A DNA stretch of 64,000 nt from Anaerolineaceae bacterium (GTDB lineage Bacteria; Chloroflexota; Anaerolineae; Aggregatilineales; Phototrophicaceae): assembly GCA_026708325.1 (NCBI GenBank), contig JAPOVC010000003.1:62001-126000 (forward strand), in the 5' to 3' direction. The translations under genes and the position numbers were made by a program. The notes under the pieces were generated by a model. The model had not been told where the DNA came from, did not search any database, and saw only the letters and a program-made list of their open reading frames with translations. Of the stretch, positions 1 through 8,087 are shown piece by piece; the stretch's first letter is position 1; the number at the start of each line of letters is the position of its first letter.

Positions 1-25
1 GTTGCCCGACTTGCGGATTTAGTGA

Positions 26-292
26 GTGTTAAGGCAACTTGTCCGGTTAATCTCGTCACTTTTTGGCAGGTCGGCGCGTCAAGAAGTTCCAACTTCGAGA
101 CCATCAGTCACGGTCCGGAAATCTGCAAATCGAAGTACATTCACGCGTTCCCGCGAGATGCGTGGGATGCCACGGCAAGGTAGTAAACGACACAAAACGA
201 AGAAATCATGTCCCAAATGTGGCGGCCGCGGTTGGATCCTTGAGTACGGCAATGAATTTCCCTGCTCTTGCAACTTGAAACAACAACTTTGA
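26..292 (+). CDS. Small Cys-rich hypothetical protein
   Basis: An 88-codon frame opens with GTG and stops directly against the next GTG (TGAGTG at 290-295), so the two genes could be coupled. The C-terminal third carries CPKCGGRGW and, 13 residues later, a CSC pair; this looks like a small zinc-binding knuckle and recalls one DnaJ CxxCxGxG repeat. The first 45 residues are basic and have no recognisable domain; a shorter product could start at Met45 (158). Codon use (TTA, TCA, AGA, AAA) is much less GC-rich than the neighbours, which suggests acquired or non-coding DNA. I do not recognise a family, and the gene call is uncertain. Confidence 0.4.
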   Translation: MLRQLVRLISSLFGRSARQEVPTSRPSVTVRKSANRSTFTRSREMRGMPRQGSKRHKTKKSCPKCGGRGWILEYGNEFPCSCNLKQQL

Positions 293-1030
293 GTGGGAAT
301 TCGTGACCATGCCATTTGCTTGGCTGAAGTGAGGCGCCGGCTGGCGCGTATGGTCCTGGTGCTGGTATCGCTCGCCATCCTGCTGCCGGCGCTGGCCGTG
401 TTTCTTTACAGCCGTGTCGACCAGGCCGCGCCGGCAGACGTCATCGTGCTGCTGGGCGCCGGTCTGGAGCCCGGAGACCGGCCGAGCCGGTCGATGACGA
501 GACGCCTGCAACAGGTGGCCGAACTGTTTCATCGCGGCCTGGCGTCGCAGGTCATTTGCAGCGGCGGCACAGGCGCGGGTCGCAGCCGCAGTGAGGCAGC
601 GGTCTGTGGCGATTTTCTGCAGCAGCAGGGAATCCCGGCGGACGCCATTTTGCTGGAAGAAGGCAGCCGCAGCACGGAGGAAAACGCCCGCTTCAGCGCG
701 GCGCTGATTGAGGCCCGCGGCTGGCAGCGGGTGATCCTGGTCAGCGACGGCTACCATTTGCTGCGGGCCCGCCTGCTCTTCGAACGCTTCGGTCAGCCCG
801 TACTCACCAGTCCTGCGGCCCACCCGCCGCCTGGCCCCCTGGTGTGGAATACCCTGCGCGAGGTCGCCGTGCTTTACTGGCTGGGCCTGCGCTATCTGTT
901 TAACATCCCGGAACTGCTGCTGCAGGTCAACGCAGGCGGCGCAGTTGCTGCCAGCGTGGCCATGCCGCGGCCCAAAGCCGGTAGGCCAGGGGCGAAGGCG
1001 CGTAGTCCCAGGCCCCGACGCCGCGCGTGA
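293..1030 (+). CDS. DUF218/YdcF-SanA-ElyC family membrane protein
   Basis: This is a DUF218 protein of the YdcF/SanA/ElyC group, which acts in the cell envelope by a poorly defined mechanism. After a basic N-terminus there is one transmembrane segment (about residues 19-40). The DUF218 core follows: ADVIVLLGAG, an SGGTGAGRSRSEA stretch, the acidic EEGSRSTEENA segment and VILVSDGYHLLRA. The GTG at 293 abuts the previous stop; GTG 329 and ATG 350 are alternative starts that keep the membrane helix. The last 35 residues run antisense through the 3' end of the FemAB gene and look like read-through rather than conserved sequence. Confidence 0.75.
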   Translation: MGIRDHAICLAEVRRRLARMVLVLVSLAILLPALAVFLYSRVDQAAPADVIVLLGAGLEPGDRPSRSMTRRLQQVAELFHRGLASQVICSGGTGAGRSRSEAAVCGDFLQQQGIPADAILLEEGSRSTEENARFSAALIEARGWQRVILVSDGYHLLRARLLFERFGQPVLTSPAAHPPPGPLVWNTLREVAVLYWLGLRYLFNIPELLLQVNAGGAVAASVAMPRPKAGRPGAKARSPRPRRRA

Positions 1031-1994
1031 CCCGTCCGCGAAAACCGCGTTTGAAGCCGTAAACGCCCCAAAGCGGGTCGCTTTCATCGAAGACGTCGGG
1101 CGCGCCCCACAAGTCATAAAGGCGATAGCCCTGCGCCCGCGCCCAACGGATGGCTTCCCATTGCAGCAGGTGGTTGGGCATGCGCCGGCGCTCCTCGTCC
1201 GCGGATGCGCCGTAGAAGTAAAAGCAACGCTCCCCAAAGTGAAAGAGGATGACCTGCGCCAGGGGGACACCACAGTACATGGCGATCAGGGCATGGGCGA
1301 GGCCGGCCTGCAGGAAATCGCCCCAGGCGCGGCGATAGTAGGCGGCGGGGCGAATGAGAAAGCCGTCGCGGGCGCCAGTGACGCGGTACAGTGCATACAG
1401 CGTGTCAAGATCGTCGACGCCGGCGACGCGCACCTGAATATCGCGGCGTTCGGCGAGGCGAATCTTGCGGCGCGTGTTGGGGCTGAAGGAAGCCAGCAAT
1501 TTATCCTCGCTGGCGTTGAGGTCGATCTGGATGCTGTTGCGGAACTGCACCTGGTCGGACGAAAAACGCCAGCCGCGCGCCCCCAACTCCTCCACCAAAG
1601 CCAGGCCGGGCGGATGCGTACGCTCATTTTCACTGCCTGGCAGGCCGCTGGCGACGGGCAGGTCGGGGTCGACCTTGAGCCAAAGCGCACCTTGACGTCG
1701 GGCGATGTCCTGCAGGGCGTCCAGCACAGCCGCGCGGGTGGCGACATCGCTCCAGGCGAGTACCGGCCCGCGCGGCGCGTACATGACGCGCAGGGGCCCG
1801 GTTCGGCGCTGACCGATGGAGACCATGGCCACCGTTTCGCTGCCCTGCAGGAAGGCCAGGCGCAGCGGCTGCCAGCCGGTGGTCTCGCGTTTGAACTCGC
1901 CCCACTCCCAGGTCTGCAGCACGTGGGCGCCGGGCAACTCGCGCAGACGCGCATTCCAGCCTGCGCGATCCTGGACCTCCTGCCGGCGTAACAT
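927..1994 (-). CDS. FemA/FemB-like peptidoglycan bridge aminoacyltransferase (downstream copy)
   Basis: A 355-residue FemAB/FemX-type transferase with two GNAT-like folds, a family that adds amino acids from aminoacyl-tRNA to the peptide side chain of lipid II or peptidoglycan. Family signatures are the N-terminal WEWGEFK (about residue 29), the FYFYGAS segment and the C-terminal YDLWGAPD with GVYGFKRGF (about 290-315). Its ATG touches the stop of the upstream paralogue with no gap, so the pair is probably one transcript. It has the usual family length. The amino acid added and the bridge chemistry cannot be read from sequence. Confidence 0.88.
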   Translation of the reverse strand: MLRRQEVQDRAGWNARLRELPGAHVLQTWEWGEFKRETTGWQPLRLAFLQGSETVAMVSIGQRRTGPLRVMYAPRGPVLAWSDVATRAAVLDALQDIARRQGALWLKVDPDLPVASGLPGSENERTHPPGLALVEELGARGWRFSSDQVQFRNSIQIDLNASEDKLLASFSPNTRRKIRLAERRDIQVRVAGVDDLDTLYALYRVTGARDGFLIRPAAYYRRAWGDFLQAGLAHALIAMYCGVPLAQVILFHFGERCFYFYGASADEERRRMPNHLLQWEAIRWARAQGYRLYDLWGAPDVFDESDPLWGVYGFKRGFRGRVTRGVGAWDYAPSPLAYRLWAAAWPRWQQLRRLR

Positions 1995-3038
1995 TCAGTC
2001 CAGCGCCTGTCCGCGACGACGCAGGGCCAGAGCGACGCGGTAGAGGCGATGCAGCAGCGGGTTGTACACGTGATCGAGGGCGCCTGCGCTGCGGCGGAGT
2101 TCCCCGCCCCAGCCCCGTTTGAAACCGTAGACGCCCCAGAGGCCGTCGCGGCGGTTCTGAAAGCCGGCTTCCAGCGTCACCCGTCCGGCATCGGGCACGC
2201 CCCAGAGATCGTAACTGTGGCAACCCTGGTCCCTGGCCCAGCGGATGGCGGCCCACTGGGCGGCGAAACTTGCCATCAGCTTGCGTTGCTGCGATGCGGA
2301 AGCGCCGTAGAGGTACCAGGCCTGGCGGCCCGCGCGGAAGACCATGACGCCAGCCAGCACCTGTCCCCCGTGCTCCGCCAGCCACAGGGCGGCGTTGCCC
2401 CCGGACACAAACAGTTCGAAAGCGCGGCGATAGTAGTCCGCCTCGTGCACGCCGAAGGCATTGCGCTCGCCGGTCTCGCCCAACAGCCGGGTGAAGGCCG
2501 GCAGGTCGGCCGCACCGGCCTGGCGACAGCGCACGCCCTGTTTGTGGCTGAGGCGGATCTTGCGCCGCGTCCCCTGATTCATGCGCGCCAGAATGCCGTC
2601 CTCGTCCTGGCGCAGGTCGATGATCAGGCTGCGCGGCGGCTGGATGCTGTGGTCGCTGCTGCGAAAGCGCCAGGCCTCCAGTTGCTGCGCGCTGTAGCCC
2701 GCCTCGTGGCCCGGTTCCCACTTGAGCATGAAGGCCCGGCGGCGGCCCGCGCGACGGTGCAGGGCGGGCCAGAGGGCGTCCCACTGGTCGTCAGCGCCGA
2801 GCAAGGGGCCCATGGGCAGGTAGGCGAGCTTTCCCACCCGGCCCAGGGGACGCAGCAGCATCTGGGCGCCGGCCACCAGTTCATCGCTGTCCAGGGGGGT
2901 CAGGCCGACGCGGACGACCTGCCAGCCGTAGGCGGCCTTGAGCGAGCCCCAGGCGGGCAATTGCAGCACGTGCGCCCGTGGATGTCCCTGTACAAAGCGT
3001 TCCCAGTCCGCGGCGGCGGGTTGGACAATGCGATACAT
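1995..3038 (-). CDS. FemA/FemB-like peptidoglycan bridge aminoacyltransferase (upstream copy)
   Basis: A second FemAB-type transferase, 347 residues, paralogous to the gene immediately downstream. It shows the same landmarks: LPAWGSLK near the N-terminus, WYLYGAS, YDLWGVPD and GVYGFKRGWGG. The start at 3038 (MYRIVQP) is chosen because it aligns with the N-terminus of the paralogue; the frame stays open further upstream but would cross the nuo promoter. It is divergent from nuoA. On its strand a TAGACT box (complement of 3046-3051) could be its -10. Two adjacent copies suggest sequential addition of two bridge residues, as in Staphylococcus FemA/FemB; that is inference. Confidence 0.87.
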   Translation of the reverse strand: MYRIVQPAAADWERFVQGHPRAHVLQLPAWGSLKAAYGWQVVRVGLTPLDSDELVAGAQMLLRPLGRVGKLAYLPMGPLLGADDQWDALWPALHRRAGRRRAFMLKWEPGHEAGYSAQQLEAWRFRSSDHSIQPPRSLIIDLRQDEDGILARMNQGTRRKIRLSHKQGVRCRQAGAADLPAFTRLLGETGERNAFGVHEADYYRRAFELFVSGGNAALWLAEHGGQVLAGVMVFRAGRQAWYLYGASASQQRKLMASFAAQWAAIRWARDQGCHSYDLWGVPDAGRVTLEAGFQNRRDGLWGVYGFKRGWGGELRRSAGALDHVYNPLLHRLYRVALALRRRGQALD

Positions 3039-3045
3039 GGCGTCC

Positions 3046-3051
3046 AGTCTA
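3046..3051 (-). promoter_or_regulatory. Possible -10 box for the FemAB pair
   Basis: On the minus strand the sequence reads TG directly followed by TAGACT and GG, eight bases upstream of the ATG at 3038. It matches the TATACTGG-like pattern seen at other genes in this window. No convincing -35 is visible. The short distance would give a nearly leaderless mRNA. Confidence 0.3.
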
Positions 3052-3099
3052 CAGGCGCGGCAGGGCTGGCGCGAGTACACGCCGGCGCGCAGTTGCGAC

Positions 3100-3128
3100 T
3101 TGCGACTGCAAAACGCCTTTGCTATACT
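3100..3128 (+). promoter_or_regulatory. Sigma70-type promoter for the nuo operon
   Basis: TTGCGA at 3100-3105 and TATACT at 3123-3128 are separated by exactly 17 bases. The site lies 77 bases upstream of the nuoA start, in the divergent gap with the FemAB pair. It is the only good promoter before the long run of closely spaced nuo genes. Confidence 0.65.
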
Positions 3129-3205
3129 TCGCCCGCTTGTCCATTTTGGCACAATCCGGCCACGCGGCAATTCAGGGCGGGCGGAAACGGGGGCCCTGCA
3201 AGGCA

Positions 3206-3568
3206 ATGGAAACGCTGAACGAATGGGCCTTTGTGGGAGTCTTTTTCGCCATCGCCTGGGTCTTCCCCGCGCTGCCCATCATCGGTGCCTGGCTGGTACG
3301 CCCCAAGAAACCCAACGCGCTCAAGAAACAGACCTACGAAAGCGGCGTCGAAACTGTGGGCGACACCTGGGTGCAGTTCCGCGTGCAGTACTACATCTAC
3401 GGCCTCGTTTTTCTGATCTTTGACGTCGAGATGATTTTCCTTTTCCCCTGGGCCGTGGCCTACGAACGCCTTGACTGGTTCGCCTACGGGGCCGGTTTCC
3501 TGTTCATCTTTCTGCTGACCGACGCCCTGATTTACGCCTGGCGCAAACGCGCCCTGGAATGGGTCTAG
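3206..3568 (+). CDS. nuoA: NADH-quinone oxidoreductase subunit A
   Basis: A 120-residue membrane subunit of complex I (NuoA/ND3), part of the junction between the membrane and peripheral arms. Three hydrophobic helices are visible; the conserved loop includes KKQTYESGVE and is followed by a FLIFDVEMIFLFPWAV segment typical of NuoA. The start METLNEW at 3206 gives the normal family length; upstream in-frame codons would extend into the promoter leader. It is the first gene of the operon. Its stop is followed at once by the nuoH ribosome binding site. Confidence 0.95.
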   Translation: METLNEWAFVGVFFAIAWVFPALPIIGAWLVRPKKPNALKKQTYESGVETVGDTWVQFRVQYYIYGLVFLIFDVEMIFLFPWAVAYERLDWFAYGAGFLFIFLLTDALIYAWRKRALEWV

Positions 3569-3582
3569 CGGGGAGCAAGGTC

Positions 3583-4827
3583 TTGACGAGCTGCGTCGAT
3601 TTCATCAACACGCTGTCGCCCTGTCTGGTGCGGGCCGGCTGGAACGCCGACCTCGCCAACTTGCTGTCCCTGCTGCTTGGAGTCGTCATCGTGGCCACGG
3701 TTCCGCTGCTGACGGTCATCCTGCTCATCTGGATCGAGCGCAAGTTTGCGGCCCGCATCCAGGACCGCATTGGCCCCAATCGCGTCGGTCCCTACGGTCT
3801 GCTGCAGTCTTTGGCCGACGCGCTCAAGATGCTGACCAAGGAAGACATCACGCCATCCGGCGCGGACCGTATCCTCTTCAACCTGGCGCCGATCATCACC
3901 TTTGCCACCGTGGTGCTCATCTGGGCGATCGTCCCCTTCACGCCCCTGCACATCGGCGCGGACCTGAGCATCGGCATCCTCTATTTTGTCGCCGTGGGTT
4001 CGATCGGCGCCGTCAAGGTCATGATCGGCGGCTGGTCCAGCAACAACAAGTACGCCCTGCTGGGCGCCTTTCGCACCATCGCGCTGATCGTCAGCTACGA
4101 GGTGCCGATGATTCTGGCGTTGCTGGTGCCGGTGCTGATGGCGGGCTCCATGGGCATGCAGGACCTCACGCGCGCCCAGGGCGGCATGTGGTTCATCGTC
4201 ATGTCGCCCCTGGCGGCCATCATTTTCTTCGTCGCCAATCTGGCGGAGACCGGCCGCTCGCCCTTTGACCTGCTGGAGGCGGAGTCCGAACTGATCGCGG
4301 GCTACAACATCGAATATTCCGGCTTCAAGTTTGGCATGTTCATGGCTGGCGAATTCATGCACGTCTTCACCGTCGCCGTGCTGACGGCGGTGCTCTTCCT
4401 GGGCGGCTGGTGGGGCCCCTTCGTCGACCAGGTGCCGGCATTGGGCTTCATCTGGCTGGGGCTGAAGACGGCGGTCGTTTACCTCTTCATGCTGCTCATC
4501 CGCAATACAGTGCCGCGTTTTCGCATCGACCAGGTGATGAACATCAACTGGAAGTTCATGGTGCCGCTTTCCATCGTGCTCATTCTGCTGCAGTCTTTCC
4601 TGTTGCGCCTGATCGACGCGCTGGGTCTGCGTCCCGCGCCGGAATTGGCGAACGATCTGCTGGCCAACCTGCCGCAAACGCTGGTGTTGCTGGCCGGCAA
4701 CCTGGTGCTTGGCGCGATCTTCATGCATCTGCTGCAGCGCCACGGCCGTACCCTGCGCGAGGCTGACGAGGCGCTGGCGGTCGTGAAGGGCGAGGCCGCC
4801 CCTGCCGGCGGGATGGCGGAGGCATGA
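3583..4827 (+). CDS. nuoH: NADH-quinone oxidoreductase subunit H
   Basis: NuoH/ND1, about 414 residues, multi-helix; it forms the quinone-binding channel at the arm junction. Conserved blocks are ERKFAARIQDRIGPNRVGP, the AETGRSPFDLLEAESEL loop and NIEYSGFKFGMFMAGEF. I prefer the TTG at 3583 because GGGGAG lies seven bases before it; an ATG at 3559 inside nuoA is the alternative and adds eight residues. In many genomes nuoI follows; here nuoJ does, so the iron-sulfur subunit gene is missing from this operon. Confidence 0.94.
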   Translation: MTSCVDFINTLSPCLVRAGWNADLANLLSLLLGVVIVATVPLLTVILLIWIERKFAARIQDRIGPNRVGPYGLLQSLADALKMLTKEDITPSGADRILFNLAPIITFATVVLIWAIVPFTPLHIGADLSIGILYFVAVGSIGAVKVMIGGWSSNNKYALLGAFRTIALIVSYEVPMILALLVPVLMAGSMGMQDLTRAQGGMWFIVMSPLAAIIFFVANLAETGRSPFDLLEAESELIAGYNIEYSGFKFGMFMAGEFMHVFTVAVLTAVLFLGGWWGPFVDQVPALGFIWLGLKTAVVYLFMLLIRNTVPRFRIDQVMNINWKFMVPLSIVLILLQSFLLRLIDALGLRPAPELANDLLANLPQTLVLLAGNLVLGAIFMHLLQRHGRTLREADEALAVVKGEAAPAGGMAEA

Positions 4828-4855
4828 TGGCCGCAGCCGGGCAGGGGGCCGGGGC

Positions 4856-5392
4856 ATGATCGAGCTGAATGCGCAAACGATCGCCTTTGCCATCCTGAGT
4901 GTGCTGGTCCTGGGCGGCGGACTGGGCGTGGTGACCACGCGCAACCTCGTCCATGGTGCGCTCTGGCTGGTCCTGAGTCTGCTGGGCGTGGCTGGTTACT
5001 TTGTGTTGCTCAGCGCGCCTTTTCTGGCGGCGGTGCAGGTGCTGGTCTACATCGGCGCAATCGCCATTCTGATTGTTTTCGCCGTCATGCTGACGCGCAG
5101 CATGACCAGCCTGGGAGAGGTGCGCAACCGGCAGTGGTGGCTCTCGGCCATCACCGTCATTCTGCTCTTCCTGCTGCTGGCCGTGGGGATCATCCTGCCG
5201 GTCTGGGGGCGTGGCGCGCCGGGCGAGGTGACGAGCCTGTCGGCGACCGTTGGCGGCGCCGTGGAGCTTGGCGAGGCACTGGTCGCCGGTGACGGATTTG
5301 TGCTGCCCTTTGAGGTGGCCTCGATCCTGCTGACGGCGGCCATGATCGGCGCGATCGTGGTGGCCCGCGACGAGGAGGACGAGGGGGCGTGA
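4856..5392 (+). CDS. nuoJ: NADH-quinone oxidoreductase subunit J
   Basis: NuoJ/ND6, 178 residues with five predicted membrane helices. The conserved segment [20 protein letters not shown] contains the pi-bulge helix typical of the family. It lies 28 bases after nuoH, with no nuoI between, and its stop overlaps the GTG of nuoK by four bases. The C-terminus is short and acidic (ARDEEDEGA). Confidence 0.94.
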   Translation: MIELNAQTIAFAILSVLVLGGGLGVVTTRNLVHGALWLVLSLLGVAGYFVLLSAPFLAAVQVLVYIGAIAILIVFAVMLTRSMTSLGEVRNRQWWLSAITVILLFLLLAVGIILPVWGRGAPGEVTSLSATVGGAVELGEALVAGDGFVLPFEVASILLTAAMIGAIVVARDEEDEGA

Positions 5393-5697
5393 TTCCGCTC
5401 TGGATGTATCTGCTGGTGGCGGCGCTGCTGTTCTGCATCGGCATCTATGGCGTGCTGGCGCGGCGCAATGCCGTGGCCATCCTCATGTCGGTTGAACTGA
5501 TGCTCAACGCCGTGAACATTAACCTGGTAGCCTTCTGGCGTTATCTGGCGCCACAGGACATGAGCGGCCAGGCCTTCGCCGCCTTCGTATTCGTGATTGC
5601 CGCGGCGGAAGCGGCCGTCGGGCTGGCGATTCTGCTCTTCGTGTATCGCACGAAGCGCTCGGTCATCGTCGAAGACGTGAACCTGCTGAGGTGGTAG
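5389..5697 (+). CDS. nuoK: NADH-quinone oxidoreductase subunit K
   Basis: NuoK/ND4L, 102 residues and three helices, the usual size. The glutamate of [15 protein letters not shown] and the second one in [11 protein letters not shown] are the conserved membrane acids of the proton path. Translation starts at a GTG that overlaps the nuoJ stop as GTGA. The next gene's ribosome binding site sits over the nuoK stop. Confidence 0.95.
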   Translation: MIPLWMYLLVAALLFCIGIYGVLARRNAVAILMSVELMLNAVNINLVAFWRYLAPQDMSGQAFAAFVFVIAAAEAAVGLAILLFVYRTKRSVIVEDVNLLRW

Positions 5698-5705
5698 AGA
5701 CGACG

Positions 5706-8069
5706 ATGCAGATCAACCTCGGCGACCCCAACACCCTGCCCTGGCTGATTCCGGCCGGGCCGCTGCTGGCCTTTTTCCTGATCATGCTGATCAGCAACCG
5801 GGCGCGACTGTTGCCCGCCACCGATCACGCCTACGGCGGTCATCACCCCGATTACGAGGGTATGGAAGTGCCGGTCGTGCGCGGCTGGAGCCGCGTCCTG
5901 AGCGTGATCATCGGGATGGCGGGGGTGCTGCTGGCGCTCGCAATCAGCCTGCACGTGGTCTCGCTGGGCTGGGGTTACGGTCATCACTTCGGCGAGGAGG
6001 TCTTCGCCGATGCGACGGCCTGGCTGGATACCGGCCTGTCGACCTTCGACATGGGCGTACTGGTCGACCCGCTGACGGTCATTATGCTGTTCATGGTGCC
6101 GATCGCGGTGCTCGGCATCTTCATCTATTCGATCGGTTACATGGCGCATGACCCGCGGCAGTCGCGCTTCTTCGCCCTGATTTCCCTCTTTGCCGGCGCC
6201 ATGCTGACCCTCGTGGTGGCCGACAATCTGCTTTTGCTTTTCGTCGGCTGGGAGGTGATGGGCCTCTGCTCCTATCTGCTCATCGGCTTCTGGTTCGAGA
6301 AAGAGAGCGCCAGCGCGGCGGCCGTCAAGGCCTTCACCACCACGCGCGTGGCCGACGTCATCATGCTGCTGGGCATCGTCTACCTGTATCTGGAGACGGG
6401 CACGCTCAGCTTCCGCGAGATTCTCTACAACCCGGCCGTGCTGCAGGAACTGGCCACGACGCCGGCCATCATTCTGGGCGGCAGCGCGGCGGCATTGATC
6501 AGCGTCTTTCTGATCGCGGGCACCATCGGCAAGTCGGCGCAGTTCCCGCTGCACGTGTGGCTGCCGGACGCGATGGAAGGTCCCACGCCGGTCAGCGCCA
6601 TGATCCACGCCGCGGCCATGGTCTCCGCCGGCATCTACGCCATCATCCGCCTCTTCCCGCTTTTCGTCGCGGGGGCGGACCCACACCACGGCCTGTTCAA
6701 CGGGCCGCTGCTGCTGATGGCCCTGGTGGGCGCCGGCACGGCGCTTTTCGCCGCGACCATCGCCCTGGCGCAGAACGACGTCAAGCGCGTGCTGGCCTAT
6801 TCGACGATTTCGCAACTGGGTTTCATGATGGCCGCGCTGGGCATAGGCGCCTGGGTGGCGGCCGCCTTCCATCTGATCACCCACGCCTTTTTCAAGGCGC
6901 TGCTCTTCATGGCGTCCGGCTCGGTCATTCACGGTATGGAGCATGGCGAGCACCACGTCCACGAGCACGGGCATCATGACGATCATGACGACCTTGGCGA
7001 CCACAATGGCCATGAAGACGACCATCACGGGCCCTTCGACCCGCAGGACATGATGAATATGGGCGGCCTGCAACAACGCATGCCGGTCACCTTCATCACC
7101 TTCCTGATTGGCGGTTTTTCGCTGGCGGGCTTCCCGCTGCTCACGGCCGGCTTCTGGTCCAAGGACGAGATTCTGGCGGACGCCTGGCTGGGCGTCACGC
7201 ACGGCTACCTGCCGCATGCCCTGGTCTTCATCCTGCTGGCCCTGGCCGCCTTCCTGACGGCCTTTTACACGATGCGCCAGCTGGGCCTGACCTTCCGCGG
7301 CGAGCCACGCACGGAAGCCGCGCGGCATGCCGGCCTGGGGCGGGGCATCATCAGCGTGACGATGACGCTGCCCCTGCTGGGTCTGGCGGTCTTCGCCATT
7401 CTGGCCGGTTTCCTCGGTGTGCCGGAGGACTTTCCCCTCTTTGGCGCGCTCTTTTCGCCCGAGGCGGTGGGCGGCAACCGTTTCCACCATTTCGTCATTG
7501 AGACGCTGCCGCACAACAGCGCCACGGAGTTCTTCGCTGCGGTGCCGGACATGCAGGTGTCGGCGCCGCCCTTCATGCTGGTTCCGGTGGCGACATCCTT
7601 CATCGTGGCGCTGGGCGGCTTGTATCTGGGACACCGCATGTACTGGCGCAGGCCCCTGCGGGCGGGTGAAACGGACCCGCTAATCCGGGTGTTGGGCGCG
7701 GAGGTACACGAAACACTGCGCCGCAAGTACTACCTCGATGAACTCTACGAGCGGGTCTTCGTCAGACCCTCGTTCTGGTTCGCCCACAGGGCAGTCGACG
7801 AATTCCTCGATCGCGGCCTGATCGACGGCATCCTGCACCTGGTGGGGCGCGTCTTCACCTGGATTGGCGACCTGCTCAAGGTGCTCAACTCCTGGCTGAT
7901 CGACGGGGTGGGCGACGGCATTCCGGAGGGCATCGTCGCCCTGGGCCTGCGGCTGCGGCACCTGCAGACCGGGCGAGTGCAGCAGTACCTTTTGTACATC
8001 GCAATCGCCGCGATACTGATTGGCATCGTCTTCGCCGCGTCGGCCGGCGCCATGGTGACGGCCGGATGA
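5706..8069 (+). CDS. nuoL: NADH-quinone oxidoreductase subunit L, long form with His-rich loop
   Basis: NuoL/ND5, the distal antiporter-like proton-pumping subunit with the long lateral helix. At about 787 residues it is much longer than the roughly 610-residue E. coli protein. Recognisable core: VGWEVMGLCSYLLIGFW, the lysine/histidine helices around FPLHVWLPDAMEGPTPVSAMIHAA, and LITHAFFKALLFMASGSVIH. A loop at about residues 411-441 holds 12 His among about 30 residues, mixed with Asp and Glu. The C-terminal 100 residues have further amphipathic and membrane segments. I chose ATG 5706 because GAGGTGG lies ten bases upstream. Confidence 0.93.
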   Translation: MQINLGDPNTLPWLIPAGPLLAFFLIMLISNRARLLPATDHAYGGHHPDYEGMEVPVVRGWSRVLSVIIGMAGVLLALAISLHVVSLGWGYGHHFGEEVFADATAWLDTGLSTFDMGVLVDPLTVIMLFMVPIAVLGIFIYSIGYMAHDPRQSRFFALISLFAGAMLTLVVADNLLLLFVGWEVMGLCSYLLIGFWFEKESASAAAVKAFTTTRVADVIMLLGIVYLYLETGTLSFREILYNPAVLQELATTPAIILGGSAAALISVFLIAGTIGKSAQFPLHVWLPDAMEGPTPVSAMIHAAAMVSAGIYAIIRLFPLFVAGADPHHGLFNGPLLLMALVGAGTALFAATIALAQNDVKRVLAYSTISQLGFMMAALGIGAWVAAAFHLITHAFFKALLFMASGSVIHGMEHGEHHVHEHGHHDDHDDLGDHNGHEDDHHGPFDPQDMMNMGGLQQRMPVTFITFLIGGFSLAGFPLLTAGFWSKDEILADAWLGVTHGYLPHALVFILLALAAFLTAFYTMRQLGLTFRGEPRTEAARHAGLGRGIISVTMTLPLLGLAVFAILAGFLGVPEDFPLFGALFSPEAVGGNRFHHFVIETLPHNSATEFFAAVPDMQVSAPPFMLVPVATSFIVALGGLYLGHRMYWRRPLRAGETDPLIRVLGAEVHETLRRKYYLDELYERVFVRPSFWFAHRAVDEFLDRGLIDGILHLVGRVFTWIGDLLKVLNSWLIDGVGDGIPEGIVALGLRLRHLQTGRVQQYLLYIAIAAILIGIVFAASAGAMVTAG

Positions 8070-8087
8070 CGTGGAGACTGGACTGGC

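Noticed and set aside
3145..3156. TTTGGCACAATC at the nuo promoter, repeated at 22125-22136, as a sigma54 -24 box
   Set aside because: There is no TTGC-like -12 at the right spacing at either site, and good sigma70 elements explain both promoters.
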